From: Engelhardtia mirabilis
Lineage (GTDB): Bacteria; Planctomycetota; UBA1135; GCA-002686595
Direction of reading: 5' to 3'
NCBI RefSeq assembly: GCF_007748095.1
Contig: NZ_CP036287.1
Location: 868,001-932,000 of the forward strand
Length of the DNA stretch: 64,000 bases
The notes beneath the pieces were generated by a model. It was not told the DNA's origin. It searched no databases and saw nothing but the letters and a program-made list of their open reading frames with translations. Shown one piece after another: positions 41,020 through 49,710 of this stretch (its first letter is position 1; every line of letters starts with the position of its first letter). Position numbers and translations under genes: made by a program.

Positions 41020-42645
41020 ATGCTCGCTCCGTTCCGCACCCTTGCCGCGGTCCTCGTGGCGTCGTTGTTCCTCGGGCCGCTTGCCGCCGCCCAGGGGGGT
41101 TATCGCACCACGTCCTTCGACGATCTCGGCTTCGAGTTGCCGGTTCCGCGCAACTACAAGGCCGTGCCGGTAGAGCCGACCGAGAAGTGGGTCGCGCTGA
41201 AATGGATCGACGAGAAGACCAACGCGCGCGAGCGCGAGGACTACGTCGGCGCCCACGCCAATTTCCTGCCGGAGCTGATGGTGCTGTGGATCGACCACGT
41301 GGCGGTGGCCGCGACCACGCCCAGTGGTGAGGAAGGTGGCGACGGTGGTAGCGACGAGGACCAGGCCGACCAGGCCGATCCGATCCGCGACTTCGAGACC
41401 TACCTCGAGCAGGTCTGGAAGCGCAGCGGCAAGCCGATGTACTCCATCTCCGAGCCCGAGCGGCTGGACGACGTCGACGGCAACGACGCCCTGCGCTACG
41501 AGCTCCGGCCACTCCAGGGCATGCCGCCGGGCTGGGCCACGGTCTTTCGTAGCGCGCGGCGCTCGCTGGTCTTCATGGGCCGCGGCTCCGAGTTCGACTT
41601 TCGCGATCAGGAGAAGATCTGGGAGCACATGATCGACGGCATCGAGCTCTTCCAGCCGGAAGCGCTCGACATGTCGAAGTGGGAGAAGTTCTACGAGAAG
41701 CGACCCGAGTTCATCGATGCGGCCTACCGCCTGCAGGTGCGCTCCACGCTCGTGCGCGGCTGGGAGGCCGACGACACCGAGAACTACATCTTCGTCTACA
41801 GCACCAAGGACCAGCCCCTGCTGCGCCTGCTCAAGCGCGAGCTGGAGGCGATCCGCCTGGAGTACGAGGAGCTCTTCCCGCCCGCCGCGCCGGTGACCGC
41901 GGTCTCGACCGTGAGGGTTTGCCGCGACGGTGACGAGTATCGTCAGTACGGCGGCCCTTCGGGTTCGGGCGGCTATTGGAACTCGGCCGCCAAGGAGCTG
42001 GTCTTCTACGACTACTCGGCGGACGAGGAGAAGCGCGGCGAGGGCAAGGAGGACTCGCGCATCGTGCTCTACCACGAGGCCTTCCACCAGTTCATCTACT
42101 ACTCGGTGGGCGAGGTCGCTCCGCACTCCTGGTACAACGAAGGCACGGGCGACTTCTTCTCGGGCGCGAAGATCTCGGGCAAGAAGGTCAACAAGATCGA
42201 CGTCAATCCCTGGCGCAACAACTACATCCGCTCGATCGTCGCCGCCGGCCGCAACATCCCCTTCGAGGATATCCTCGGCTTCACCCAGGCCGAATTCTAC
42301 CGGCCCGATCGGCGCGGCATCTGCTACGCCCAGGCCTGGTCGATGATCTACTTCCTACGCACCTCGAAGGAAGTGGCGAACCACGAGCAGTGGTCGCAGA
42401 TCCTGCCGATCTACTTCGAGACCCTGAAGGCCGCCTACGCGGAGCAGGCGGCCGAGCTGCTTGCAGCCAGGTCCGAGGGGCTCGAACCCGACGAGGCTCC
42501 GCCCGAGCTGTCGCGGGGCGAGAAGGAAGTCATCAGCCAGATGGCCCGCGACAAGGCGCTCGAAGTGGCCTTCGACGGCATCGACGTGCTGGCCCTCGAG
42601 CGCCAGTGGCTGCTGTTCATCGAGGAGTTGAAGGAGCTCCGGTAG
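41020..42645 (+). CDS. Exported HExxH metallopeptidase-like protein
   Basis: 541 residues from ATG 41020, chosen for its signal peptide (LAAVLVASLFLGPLAAAQ) and promoter position. The N-terminal half is mixed alpha/beta. The active-site helix LYHEAFHQFIYY carries HExxH and is followed 20 residues on by WYNEGTGDFF, which supplies the third zinc-ligand Glu: a gluzincin arrangement as in DUF1570-type planctomycete proteins. Probably an envelope zinc peptidase; substrate unknown. An Asp/Glu/Gly-rich stretch near residue 105 looks like a flexible linker. Its 3' end overlaps the convergent GNAT gene by 29 bp. Confidence 0.8.
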   Translation: MLAPFRTLAAVLVASLFLGPLAAAQGGYRTTSFDDLGFELPVPRNYKAVPVEPTEKWVALKWIDEKTNAREREDYVGAHANFLPELMVLWIDHVAVAATTPSGEEGGDGGSDEDQADQADPIRDFETYLEQVWKRSGKPMYSISEPERLDDVDGNDALRYELRPLQGMPPGWATVFRSARRSLVFMGRGSEFDFRDQEKIWEHMIDGIELFQPEALDMSKWEKFYEKRPEFIDAAYRLQVRSTLVRGWEADDTENYIFVYSTKDQPLLRLLKRELEAIRLEYEELFPPAAPVTAVSTVRVCRDGDEYRQYGGPSGSGGYWNSAAKELVFYDYSADEEKRGEGKEDSRIVLYHEAFHQFIYYSVGEVAPHSWYNEGTGDFFSGAKISGKKVNKIDVNPWRNNYIRSIVAAGRNIPFEDILGFTQAEFYRPDRRGICYAQAWSMIYFLRTSKEVANHEQWSQILPIYFETLKAAYAEQAAELLAARSEGLEPDEAPPELSRGEKEVISQMARDKALEVAFDGIDVLALERQWLLFIEELKELR

Positions 42646-43186
42646 GTCCCAGCGAGGCCGCCTCGCGGTTCGACGCAGGTCCGTCGCCGAGCGCCCGACA
42701 GTAGATGACCTTCCCGTCTCCCGGTCCGTAGAAGTCGTCCAGCTGGGCTGCCTTGCGGTAGTCGCAGCGCTCGTAGAAGCGTCGGGTCGGCTCGTACTGG
42801 GCGCGCGACGAGGTGTCCACATACACGCGGTCGCCACCCAAGGCGCGGATCCTCGCTTCCGTGGACGACAGCAGGCGGCGCCCCAGCCCCCGACCTCTCC
42901 AGCCCTCGTGGGTCGCGATCCAGTAGAGGTCGAAGCTGCTCTGCGTGCCGGGGATCCGGCCGAAGCAGGTGTAGGCCACGCAGGCCTCTCCGACGGAGAG
43001 GAACTGGAAGCGGTAGCCACTCGCATCTCCGCGCGCGAGCGTCTCCTGGACCAGCTCTACGGCGATGTCCTCTTCCTCCGGCGAGAAGAACGCCGTCGAC
43101 CGGACGATGTCCCGCACCCGCTCGTCGTCCCCGGGTTCCAGGGTCTCGCGCACCTCTACAGGCAGCGCAGCGTGCGGGGAGTTCAA
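42617..43186 (-). CDS. GNAT-family N-acetyltransferase
   Basis: 189 residues from TTG 43186, which overlaps the upstream stop (TTGA). The acetyl-CoA-binding loop is GWRGRGLGRRLLSSTEARIR (the R/QxxGxG/A motif), and the C-terminal DTSSRAQYEPTRRFYERCDY is the GNAT motif B. Last gene of the lysine-aminomutase operon. In archaea and some bacteria a GNAT (AblB) acetylates beta-lysine made by lysine 2,3-aminomutase, so this protein or the GNAT part of its upstream neighbour may do the same here. No ATG is available at the 5' end. Confidence 0.82.
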   Translation of the reverse strand: MNSPHAALPVEVRETLEPGDDERVRDIVRSTAFFSPEEEDIAVELVQETLARGDASGYRFQFLSVGEACVAYTCFGRIPGTQSSFDLYWIATHEGWRGRGLGRRLLSSTEARIRALGGDRVYVDTSSRAQYEPTRRFYERCDYRKAAQLDDFYGPGDGKVIYCRALGDGPASNREAASLGPTGAPSTPR

Positions 43187-44919
43187 TAGACACCCCCGTG
43201 GGCGTCGACGAGGCCCTCGAAGAACGAACGAGCGAGGGATCCCAGGGAACGGGTTCGATAGCCGCCCTCCTGGACCACCAGGGTGGGGAGGCGCAGGGCA
43301 CCAATCGTCTGGCCCATGTGTTCGAAGTCCTTCGGGCCGAGGGTCCAGGTGCCGGTCGGGTCCTGGCGGGCCGTGTCGTAGCCCAGACACACGATCAGGA
43401 AGCGCGGCTCGTGCTGGCTGATCCGCTCCAGCGCGCGTCCGACCGCGCGCAGGTGCTTCGCGCCGTCGACCGTCTCCGGCAGGGGCAGGTTCAGGTTGTA
43501 GCCCTCGCCCGGGCCCTCGCCGATCTCTTCGTCGAAGCCCGAGAAGAAGGGGTAGGCGAAGCTCGGATGCCCGTGGATCGAGACCGTCAGGACGTCGTCC
43601 CGGCTGTAGAAGATGTCCTGCTGGCCGTTGCCGTGGTGGTAGTCGACGTCGAGGATCGCGACCTTGCCCCATTCGCTGAGGTAGTGCGCGGCGATCGCGG
43701 CGTTGTTGAAGTAGCAGAAGCCACCGAACAGGGACCGCTCGGCGTGGTGCCCCGGCGGACGCACCAGGGCATAGGACAGGCTGTGTGACTCGAGCAGGAA
43801 GCCAGCGGCGGTCAAGGCGCAGTCCACCGCGCGGCGAGCTGCCGGGAAGGCGTTGCGATTCAGCGGAGTGAACGAATCCAGGCAGTAGTAGCCGGCCGCG
43901 TAGGTGAGGTCCTTCGGCAGTCGGGCGCGATTGCGCAGGGGGAAGACGTAGGGATAGGTCGACTTGCCTTCGGGCGTGGCGGCACAGGCCGCCTTCAGGA
44001 AGCGGGTCAGGGCCGGATCGTGCACCGCGTCGATGTGACTCACCGGGAACGCCTTGGGTTCCTGTTCCCAGAAGAGCCCGGTGGGCAGCAGCCCGTCGAG
44101 GATCGCCCGCACCCGGGCCGGGGCCTCCACGTAGCCGCGTTCGCGGATGTGGTGGATGTCGTGCTTGCGATTGACGACGAGCGCGACCAGGTTCTCGCCC
44201 GTGCGAATGTGCGGCAGGGGATTGGCTCGCTTGACGTAGCGCGCCGGTCGAACCTGGATCGGGTCTTGGATCGAGTCGACCACCAGGGCCACGTACTCGG
44301 GGCTGCAAAGCTCGCCGTACTTGCGCTCGAGGATCGCGCGGACCACCTCACGCAGCTCCGCGGCGCTCGGGATCTCGCCGCGTCCCAGGTCGTCGTAGAC
44401 CAGGTGCGGCATGTCGAGATCCCCCTCGTTGAGAGGCGTCTCATAGGCCGTGCCGACGATCGGGCGCGCGCCGAAGCGCTCGTAGAAGCGCAGGCGCGAA
44501 GCATTCTCCGCGGCGTAGGCCGGGTCGCTGCAGGCCTCCGGCTCGTCCGGTAGGCACTCGAAGTAGAGGCCTGTCGCACCCAGCCCAAGCGCTGTCTCGC
44601 GGACTCGCTCGTAGAGCGCTCCGCCGCCTCCGCCGCCACCGGAGTCCTTACCGGAGGCGATGAAGTCGAGCAACGCGAAGCCGACGTCGGGGGCGTGGGA
44701 CAGCAGGGCGAAGGACTTCAAATGCCCGCGCAGGTCGTCGGCGACCAACAGCATCGCGCGCAGCCTATGGCGCAACGGGTCGCGCAGGCGATCGGGGAGT
44801 GCGTCGATCTCCTCCGCGGAGAGGCCGCTGAAGCGCTCGCGCAGGATCTGCTGCACCCGCGCGACGTCGCGCTGATCCGACGGCAGCGAGGTGTCAGCGA
44901 TTTGTCGTATGCGAAACAT
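43183..44919 (-). CDS. Fusion of GNAT-like and histone-deacetylase-fold domains
   Basis: 578 residues. Residues ~1-215 resemble a GNAT domain (LGATGLYFECLPDEPEAC; RLRFYERFGARPI), separated by a Gly-rich loop. Residues ~260-578 are an arginase/deacetylase fold of the AcuC/acetylpolyamine-amidohydrolase class. Zinc and catalytic motifs are intact: LVRPPGHHAE (tandem His), GGFCYFNNAAIAA, AILDVDYHHGNGQQDIFY (Asp and His ligands) and VCLGYDTARQDPTG (second Asp). It may acetylate and deacetylate the same small amine, or protect an intermediate. It starts inside the 3' end of the upstream ATP-grasp gene. Confidence 0.85.
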   Translation of the reverse strand: MFRIRQIADTSLPSDQRDVARVQQILRERFSGLSAEEIDALPDRLRDPLRHRLRAMLLVADDLRGHLKSFALLSHAPDVGFALLDFIASGKDSGGGGGGGALYERVRETALGLGATGLYFECLPDEPEACSDPAYAAENASRLRFYERFGARPIVGTAYETPLNEGDLDMPHLVYDDLGRGEIPSAAELREVVRAILERKYGELCSPEYVALVVDSIQDPIQVRPARYVKRANPLPHIRTGENLVALVVNRKHDIHHIRERGYVEAPARVRAILDGLLPTGLFWEQEPKAFPVSHIDAVHDPALTRFLKAACAATPEGKSTYPYVFPLRNRARLPKDLTYAAGYYCLDSFTPLNRNAFPAARRAVDCALTAAGFLLESHSLSYALVRPPGHHAERSLFGGFCYFNNAAIAAHYLSEWGKVAILDVDYHHGNGQQDIFYSRDDVLTVSIHGHPSFAYPFFSGFDEEIGEGPGEGYNLNLPLPETVDGAKHLRAVGRALERISQHEPRFLIVCLGYDTARQDPTGTWTLGPKDFEHMGQTIGALRLPTLVVQEGGYRTRSLGSLARSFFEGLVDAHGGVY

Positions 44920-45928
44920 GCTGGCTCTCCACGGGGGCGCTGGCTCGAGCGAGGCCCGCGGCGACGATGCGGCGCACGGCTTCGTGGTAGGGCATGCCGG
45001 CCCGCTCCAGGGTCGCGGCGAAGCCGGCGTCCGGGCTGAGGCAAGGGTTGGCGTTCACGTCGATGATCCACGGTTCACCGTCGTCGACCCGGAAGTCGAC
45101 TCGGGCCCAGCCGTCGAGTCCGAAGGCGTTCCAGGTGGCGAGGGCCAGGTCTCGCAGTCGTTCGAGCAGGGCGGCGTCGCGCGGATCCTCGGCGAAGTGC
45201 CGAGGCGTCGCGTTCCACTCGGCCGAGTCCGCGTCCCACTTGGCCCGGTAGCCCACCACCCGTGGATCGTTCGGACCGACCCCCTCGAAGAGGATCTCCG
45301 GCAGCGGCAAGCACTCCGGGCCGTCGGACCCGCCGAGCAACGCCACGTTGAACTCTCGCCCGTGCACGTACCGCTCGCAGTAGGCCTCGCCCCCCAGGGC
45401 GACGAGCCGGGAGCCGATCGCCCGGGCCAGCTCGCGTGCGTCGCCGGTCTCGATCACCGACGAGGGTTCGAGGCCCAGGGAGCCGTGCTCCCAGACGGAC
45501 TTCACGATCCAGCGCGCGCGCGCGCCCAGGTCGGGGTTGGCGCGCAACGCGTCGAGGGTGAACCAACCCGGGGTCGGGAGGCCCGCCGCCTGGAGCACCG
45601 CCTTCGCCAGCAGCTTGCTCGACGATCGACGCATGGCTCCCGACCCCGCCCCCGTGAACGGCAGTCCCAGGGCCTCCAGGAGCAGCGGCGCCTCATGGAT
45701 GCGGCAGCCCTCTCCGCCGACGCTCTCGACCAGGTTGAAGACGACGTCGGGTCGAGCCTCCGCGAGCATCGAGCGCGCCGCCGCGGGATCCCTCGGGAGC
45801 TCGGCGGCGATCGCGATCAGGCCACAGGCTTCGAGGGCGCCGCGCACCGACGCGACCTGGACCAGGGTGTCCAACTCGTCGGGTCGCGCGTCGCCGTCGA
45901 TCCCGTCGTGCAGGATCAGGACGCGCAC
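44894..45928 (-). CDS. ATP-grasp ligase, D-Ala-D-Ala-ligase-like (second)
   Basis: 344 residues from GTG 45928, overlapping the upstream ATP-grasp gene by 13 bp. ATP-grasp hallmarks: PDVVFNLVESVGGEG, LLLEALGLPFTGAGSGAMRR, the lysine strand RWIVKSVWEHGS and the metal-binding end WARVDFRVDDGEPWIIDVNA followed by NPCLSP. Such enzymes activate a carboxylate as acyl phosphate and couple it to an amine. Pairing with another ATP-grasp and with lysine aminomutase suggests sequential amide bonds on beta-lysine or a related diamine. The nucleophile and acid are not predictable here. Confidence 0.87.
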   Translation of the reverse strand: MRVLILHDGIDGDARPDELDTLVQVASVRGALEACGLIAIAAELPRDPAAARSMLAEARPDVVFNLVESVGGEGCRIHEAPLLLEALGLPFTGAGSGAMRRSSSKLLAKAVLQAAGLPTPGWFTLDALRANPDLGARARWIVKSVWEHGSLGLEPSSVIETGDARELARAIGSRLVALGGEAYCERYVHGREFNVALLGGSDGPECLPLPEILFEGVGPNDPRVVGYRAKWDADSAEWNATPRHFAEDPRDAALLERLRDLALATWNAFGLDGWARVDFRVDDGEPWIIDVNANPCLSPDAGFAATLERAGMPYHEAVRRIVAAGLARASAPVESQHVSHTTNR

Positions 45929-46932
45929 GCGTCGAGCCTCGACTCGGAGCTGCGCTCGCAGGCGGAGGCCATGATCGTCCGCACCAGCTCCAGGTAGGAC
46001 CGTCCGCCCTGTTGCCAGAGGATCGGCAGGTCCGAGTGGGTCGGGTGCATGCCCGGGAGCGGGTTGACCTCGATGATCTGGGGTCTGCCCTGGGCGTCGC
46101 AGCGCAGGTCGACGCGTCCACCATCGCGGCAATCGAGCGCGCGCCAGGCCGCGAGGGCGAGGCCCTCGGCGGCGCGAGCAGTGGCATCGGCGGCCAGGCT
46201 GTAGCGCACCAGCGTCTCGCACTCTTCCTTGTTGCGGTAGGTGTAGACGTCCCGATCCGCTTCGCCCAAGAGGTCGACCTCCAGCGCGCCGGCCGAGCGA
46301 GCCTGTCGGCCGGTTCCGACCAGGCCCACGGTGAACTCGCGCCCGGGTAGGAACTCCTCGACCAGCACGTCTTGCTGGTAGCGCAGCAGGAGTCGTTCGC
46401 AGACCTCGCGCAGTTCCTCCGGCGTCCGCAGGACGGACTGGGCGTCGATGCCCTTGCTGGTCCCCTCGGCGACCGGCTTGGCGAAGCGCGGCCAGCCGAG
46501 CTCGAGACCCTCGAGGTCCTCGAGGGAGCTCACCAGGGCGAAGCCCGGCGTCGGCAGTCCGTGGTCTCGCAGCAGGCGCTTGGTCGTCGCCTTGTGGAGT
46601 GTCGCCGCGCTCGCCAGGGGGTCGGAGAAGGTGTAGGGGATCTCGTAGGCGTCGAGCAAGGCGGGAACCTGGGCCTCGCGGCCCGATCCGAAGCGACCCT
46701 CGGCGATGTTGAAGACGAGGTCCCACCGATCTCCGGCCACCAATCGCCGCGCCAGAGCCTTCACGTTGCCGACCCGATCGACGCGATGACCGAGCTCGGC
46801 CAGAGCCCGCTCGAGTGCCGCGATCGTTTCGGGGCCGTCGAACTCGGCGAGCTGCTCTTCGTCGAGACCGAGATCCGCGTAGTCGGCGCGCAGGTCGTAG
46901 GTCAAGCCGACCAGCAACTCACGCGGTTCCAT
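45916..46932 (-). CDS. ATP-grasp ligase, D-Ala-D-Ala-ligase-like (first)
   Basis: 338 residues. N-terminal LLVGLTYDLRADYADLG is followed by WDLVFNIAEGRFGSGREAQV, the D-Ala-D-Ala-ligase-like substrate loop. Next come PALLDAYEIPYTFSDPLASA, the ATP-binding RFAKPVAEGTSKGI and the metal site GRVDLRCDAQGRPQIIEVNP with LPGMHP. The Gly-rich lid and Lys are present, so it should be active. It overlaps the preceding cysteine-cluster gene by 14 bp and the following ATP-grasp gene by 13 bp. The two ligases share fold and order but diverge widely, so they probably use different substrates. Confidence 0.88.
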   Translation of the reverse strand: MEPRELLVGLTYDLRADYADLGLDEEQLAEFDGPETIAALERALAELGHRVDRVGNVKALARRLVAGDRWDLVFNIAEGRFGSGREAQVPALLDAYEIPYTFSDPLASAATLHKATTKRLLRDHGLPTPGFALVSSLEDLEGLELGWPRFAKPVAEGTSKGIDAQSVLRTPEELREVCERLLLRYQQDVLVEEFLPGREFTVGLVGTGRQARSAGALEVDLLGEADRDVYTYRNKEECETLVRYSLAADATARAAEGLALAAWRALDCRDGGRVDLRCDAQGRPQIIEVNPLPGMHPTHSDLPILWQQGGRSYLELVRTIMASACERSSESRLDACAS

Positions 46933-47428
46933 GGCGGAGCTCCTCGTAGAGCTGGACGTGCCAGCGGCGGGCGTCGGCGGTTTCGATACCGAGGACCACG
47001 TTCATCGGCTCGAGGCCCCCGAACAGCTCGGTAGGGCAGTACTCGCCGGCGCTTTCGAGCAGACCCTCGGCCGTGTAGTCCCAGGGATACAGGCGGCACA
47101 CGAGCGGCCGAGTCTCGGTCGGCAGCACGCAGCCCGCGGCGCCGAGGAAGCCGCAGTCACCGTTCTCCGCGCGCCGCAGCATCCGTCGCTGGCCGTCGGC
47201 GCGCACCGTGAGTCCGACCCAATCGGGGTCGTCCTCGTCGAACTCGACGTAGTCCGCCGCCTCCGGGGCGCGGTGCTCGAAGAACGTGTCGCTCCCGGTG
47301 TGCGCCGCGATGCGCGCGACGTCACCCTCGGTGAGCAGAATCTCGGCGCGCTGGCAGCAGGTCCGCTGGACCTTCGCGCAGCGGACACAGGGAGCCACGG
47401 CCAAGGCTTCGGAGGTCGTGGCCGTCAC
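46919..47428 (-). CDS. YkgJ-family cysteine-cluster protein
   Basis: 169 residues with eight or more Cys in the YkgJ/Fli-B-type zinc- or iron-sulfur-cluster pattern: CVRCAKVQRTCCQR at the N-terminus, then GDCGFLGAAGCVLP and PLVCRLYPWDY. Members often occur beside radical SAM enzymes and may help metal-cluster assembly or modify a substrate; none of this is proven. Its start overlaps the aminomutase stop by 4 bp. The N-terminal ATG is 47428. Confidence 0.82.
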   Translation of the reverse strand: MTATTSEALAVAPCVRCAKVQRTCCQRAEILLTEGDVARIAAHTGSDTFFEHRAPEAADYVEFDEDDPDWVGLTVRADGQRRMLRRAENGDCGFLGAAGCVLPTETRPLVCRLYPWDYTAEGLLESAGEYCPTELFGGLEPMNVVLGIETADARRWHVQLYEELRHGTA

Positions 47429-48750
47429 TGGACCGCTCCTTCGCCCGCTTGCGGGTCGTAGTAGCGGTACTCGTTGCGCTCGTAGTTCCTCAGGACGACA
47501 TCGTCACCGTCGCGTCCGACCAGGTAGTTCGGCGAGAGGGGGATCTTGCCGCCGCCACCGGGCGCATCGACGACGAAGGTCGGCACCGCGTAGCCGGTGG
47601 TGTGGCCGCGCATGCCCTCGATCAGCTCGACTCCCTTGGCAACGGGGGTCCGCAGGTGCGCGGAGCCGCTGATCGGGTCGCACTGATAGAGGTAGTAGGG
47701 GCGCACGCGGTTCATCAACAACCCGTGCGAGAGCCGTGTCAGGGTCTCGACGTCGTCGTTCACCCCGGCCAGGAGCACCGTCTGGCTGCCGAGCGGGATA
47801 CCCGCGTCCGCCAGCCGCCCCAGGCCGCGAGCCACTTCGGGGGTCAGCTCGTTCGGGTGCATGAAGTGCACGCTCAGCCACAGCGGATGGTGGCGCTTGA
47901 GCATCTCGCACAACTCGGGGGTGATGCGCTGGGGCAGCACCGCGGGCACCTTCGTCCCGATGCGGACGAACTCCACGTGGGGGATCGCCCGCAACCGGCC
48001 CAGGAGCCAATCGATGCGGTCGTCCGCCATCGTCAGCGGGTCCCCGCCCGAGATGAGCACATCTCGGATCTGCGGACGCTGTGCGATGTAGTCGAGCGCG
48101 CGCTCGTACTGGGCGCGGTTGAAGTGGTATTCGCCGGTCTTGCCGACCAGCCGCGCCCTGGTGCAATAGCGGCAGTAGGTCGCGCAGAAGGTCGAAACCA
48201 GGAACAGGACTCGATCGGGATAGCGGTGCACGAGCCCGGGCACGCCCATGTCGTGGTCCTCGCCGAGGGGGTCGTCTTCCTCACCCGCTCCGCGGATCAG
48301 CTCCCCTCCGACCGGCACCATCGTGCGCCGCAGCGGGTCGTGTGGATCGCGGGGATCCATCAACGACGCGTAATAGGGCGTGATCCCCACCGGCAGCCGG
48401 TCCCCGAGCTGCTCGACGGTCGTCCGCTCGTCGGACGAGAGGCGGAAGACCCGCTCGAGCCCGTCCAGATCGCGGACGCGGTGTTGGAGTTGCCACTTCC
48501 AATCGCCCCACTCCTCGTCGGTGGCATCGGGGTGATGCCGCTCGCGGTAGGTCGGAGCCGGTCGCGCTTGCTGCGGCGCAGCCGCCGCCCTCGAACGGCC
48601 CCGATTCCTCGGGACCTTGGTCCTTGGTGTGCCGCTCGATGGCGGCAACGGGTCTGGCGGGGTCGTTTCGACCTCTTCGCGCCTCGGCTCGCCCGTGGCG
48701 ACGTCGGCATCGAGCAAGCCGCCTCGAAGGGACTGTGAGTCGTCAGCCAT
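47425..48750 (-). CDS. kamA: Lysine 2,3-aminomutase
   Basis: 441 residues. Radical SAM cluster CATYCRYC (C189, C193, C196), AdoMet motif LISGGDPL, and PLP-lysine in PGGGGKIPLSPNYLVG. The acidic residues that hold the substrate amino group in Clostridium KamA have counterparts in YQCDPISGSAH and VVDAPGGGGK, favouring a true L-lysine to L-beta-lysine enzyme over the tRNA/EF-P-type EpmB. The first ~65 residues are a Pro/Arg/Thr-rich extension not needed for the fold. It begins a six-gene run in which every junction overlaps by 4-26 bp: KamA, YkgJ, two ATP-grasp ligases, GNAT-deacetylase, GNAT. Confidence 0.92.
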   Translation of the reverse strand: MADDSQSLRGGLLDADVATGEPRREEVETTPPDPLPPSSGTPRTKVPRNRGRSRAAAAPQQARPAPTYRERHHPDATDEEWGDWKWQLQHRVRDLDGLERVFRLSSDERTTVEQLGDRLPVGITPYYASLMDPRDPHDPLRRTMVPVGGELIRGAGEEDDPLGEDHDMGVPGLVHRYPDRVLFLVSTFCATYCRYCTRARLVGKTGEYHFNRAQYERALDYIAQRPQIRDVLISGGDPLTMADDRIDWLLGRLRAIPHVEFVRIGTKVPAVLPQRITPELCEMLKRHHPLWLSVHFMHPNELTPEVARGLGRLADAGIPLGSQTVLLAGVNDDVETLTRLSHGLLMNRVRPYYLYQCDPISGSAHLRTPVAKGVELIEGMRGHTTGYAVPTFVVDAPGGGGKIPLSPNYLVGRDGDDVVLRNYERNEYRYYDPQAGEGAVQ

Positions 48751-49358
48751 CAGATGTCGGCGTCCTTCCGCCGAGCGGCCGGGGTCGACGGCCCCGGCTC
48801 GTCCGAAGTGGACAGAGCCCCAGGGTCGTGCTCCCGAGCGGCGAGGGTTCTAGCGCTTCTTGGGTGAGAATCAAGCGGGTTCGCCGCCGATCGGGTGTTC
48901 GGCTACTCGGACGTTCAAGTTGTGCCCCAACGAGGACTCGATGGCCCAGCGGGCGGCGGTGGATGGGGCGGCTTGGCGCGCCGGTCAGGCCCAGGGCGGC
49001 GGCAGTCGGAGGCTGGCCCCAGGTCCGCCCCGCGGTCACGAACATCCAACCGCCGAGCGCCTCGGTGACGGACTGGCTCACGTTCGAGAGGCACCTCGAC
49101 GTCGCGAAGACGGTCCCCGATGGCCGCGCTGGACGGGTCGGGGCCGCGAGGTCGAGCTACACGTGGGCAGCAATGGGGAAGCAGCAACCAACCACGCCGC
49201 AGACAACGGCGGACGACGTTCCGCCGACCATGGTGGAGTAGGCCAGGGTTCTCGCGATTGCGAGCGGAGATCGTCAAGCGCCTCAACTGCCGCGTCGCAA
49301 GGCGGTGGCACGGAGCGCCCCCGAGGGTCACACCTTGAACGGACTGCGGACAGCGCCG
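48751..49358. other. Gene-poor stretch, 0.6 kb
   Basis: Upstream of the aminomutase operon. Six-frame reading shows only short unmatched frames and no RNA gene. Together with the decayed transporter next to it, it looks like eroded sequence. The operon promoter is expected close to 48750, but I could not identify it. Confidence 0.5.
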
Positions 49359-49653
49359 TCAGCCCGCGAGCTGGGCCGTCGCGACCATGAGCGCGTCGAC
49401 GACGGCATCGGAGGAGGCCACGCCGGAAGTCGCGGCCAGCAGAATCGGTCAGCAGTCCGATCCGTGGCTTCACTGCCCAGAAGACGGGCGCCACGTCGGT
49501 GAAGGCGGCGATCTGGCCCGCGGTCCAGCCGGCGTACCTCAGCATCGAGGGCAGGGGCTGGGCGAGCAGCCCGCCCGTCGAAGAGCCCGAGACCCGGGCG
49601 AAGTGCGCCAACGGGAAGAACCGGTGGAGCGCCCTGACGCTGTGGTGACCCAA
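49359..49653 (-). pseudogene. Relic of a BT1/PucC-type MFS transporter
   Basis: One reverse frame reads LLAQPLPSMLRYAGWTAGQI and then AAFTDVAPVFWAVKPRIGLL, which resembles the first helices of folate-biopterin-transporter-like MFS proteins (GWTxxQxAAFxxxxxxPWxIKPLxGLLSD). The continuation VASSDAVVDALMVATAQLAG, matching the family SDxVVDALMVExGQ motif, is in another frame and ends in a stop at 49359. The rest of the protein is missing. At least one frameshift and a large truncation are visible. Confidence 0.5.
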
Positions 49654-49710
49654 TCCGACCGCTGGAGCCCAGCGGCCACTCCCGCGGGAGGGCCTACCCC
49701 GCGTCCGGGC

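Noticed and set aside
47425..48750. Aminomutase as EpmB (EF-P lysine modification)
   Set aside because: The length, substrate-binding Asp positions and lack of EpmA/EF-P genes nearby fit KamA better.
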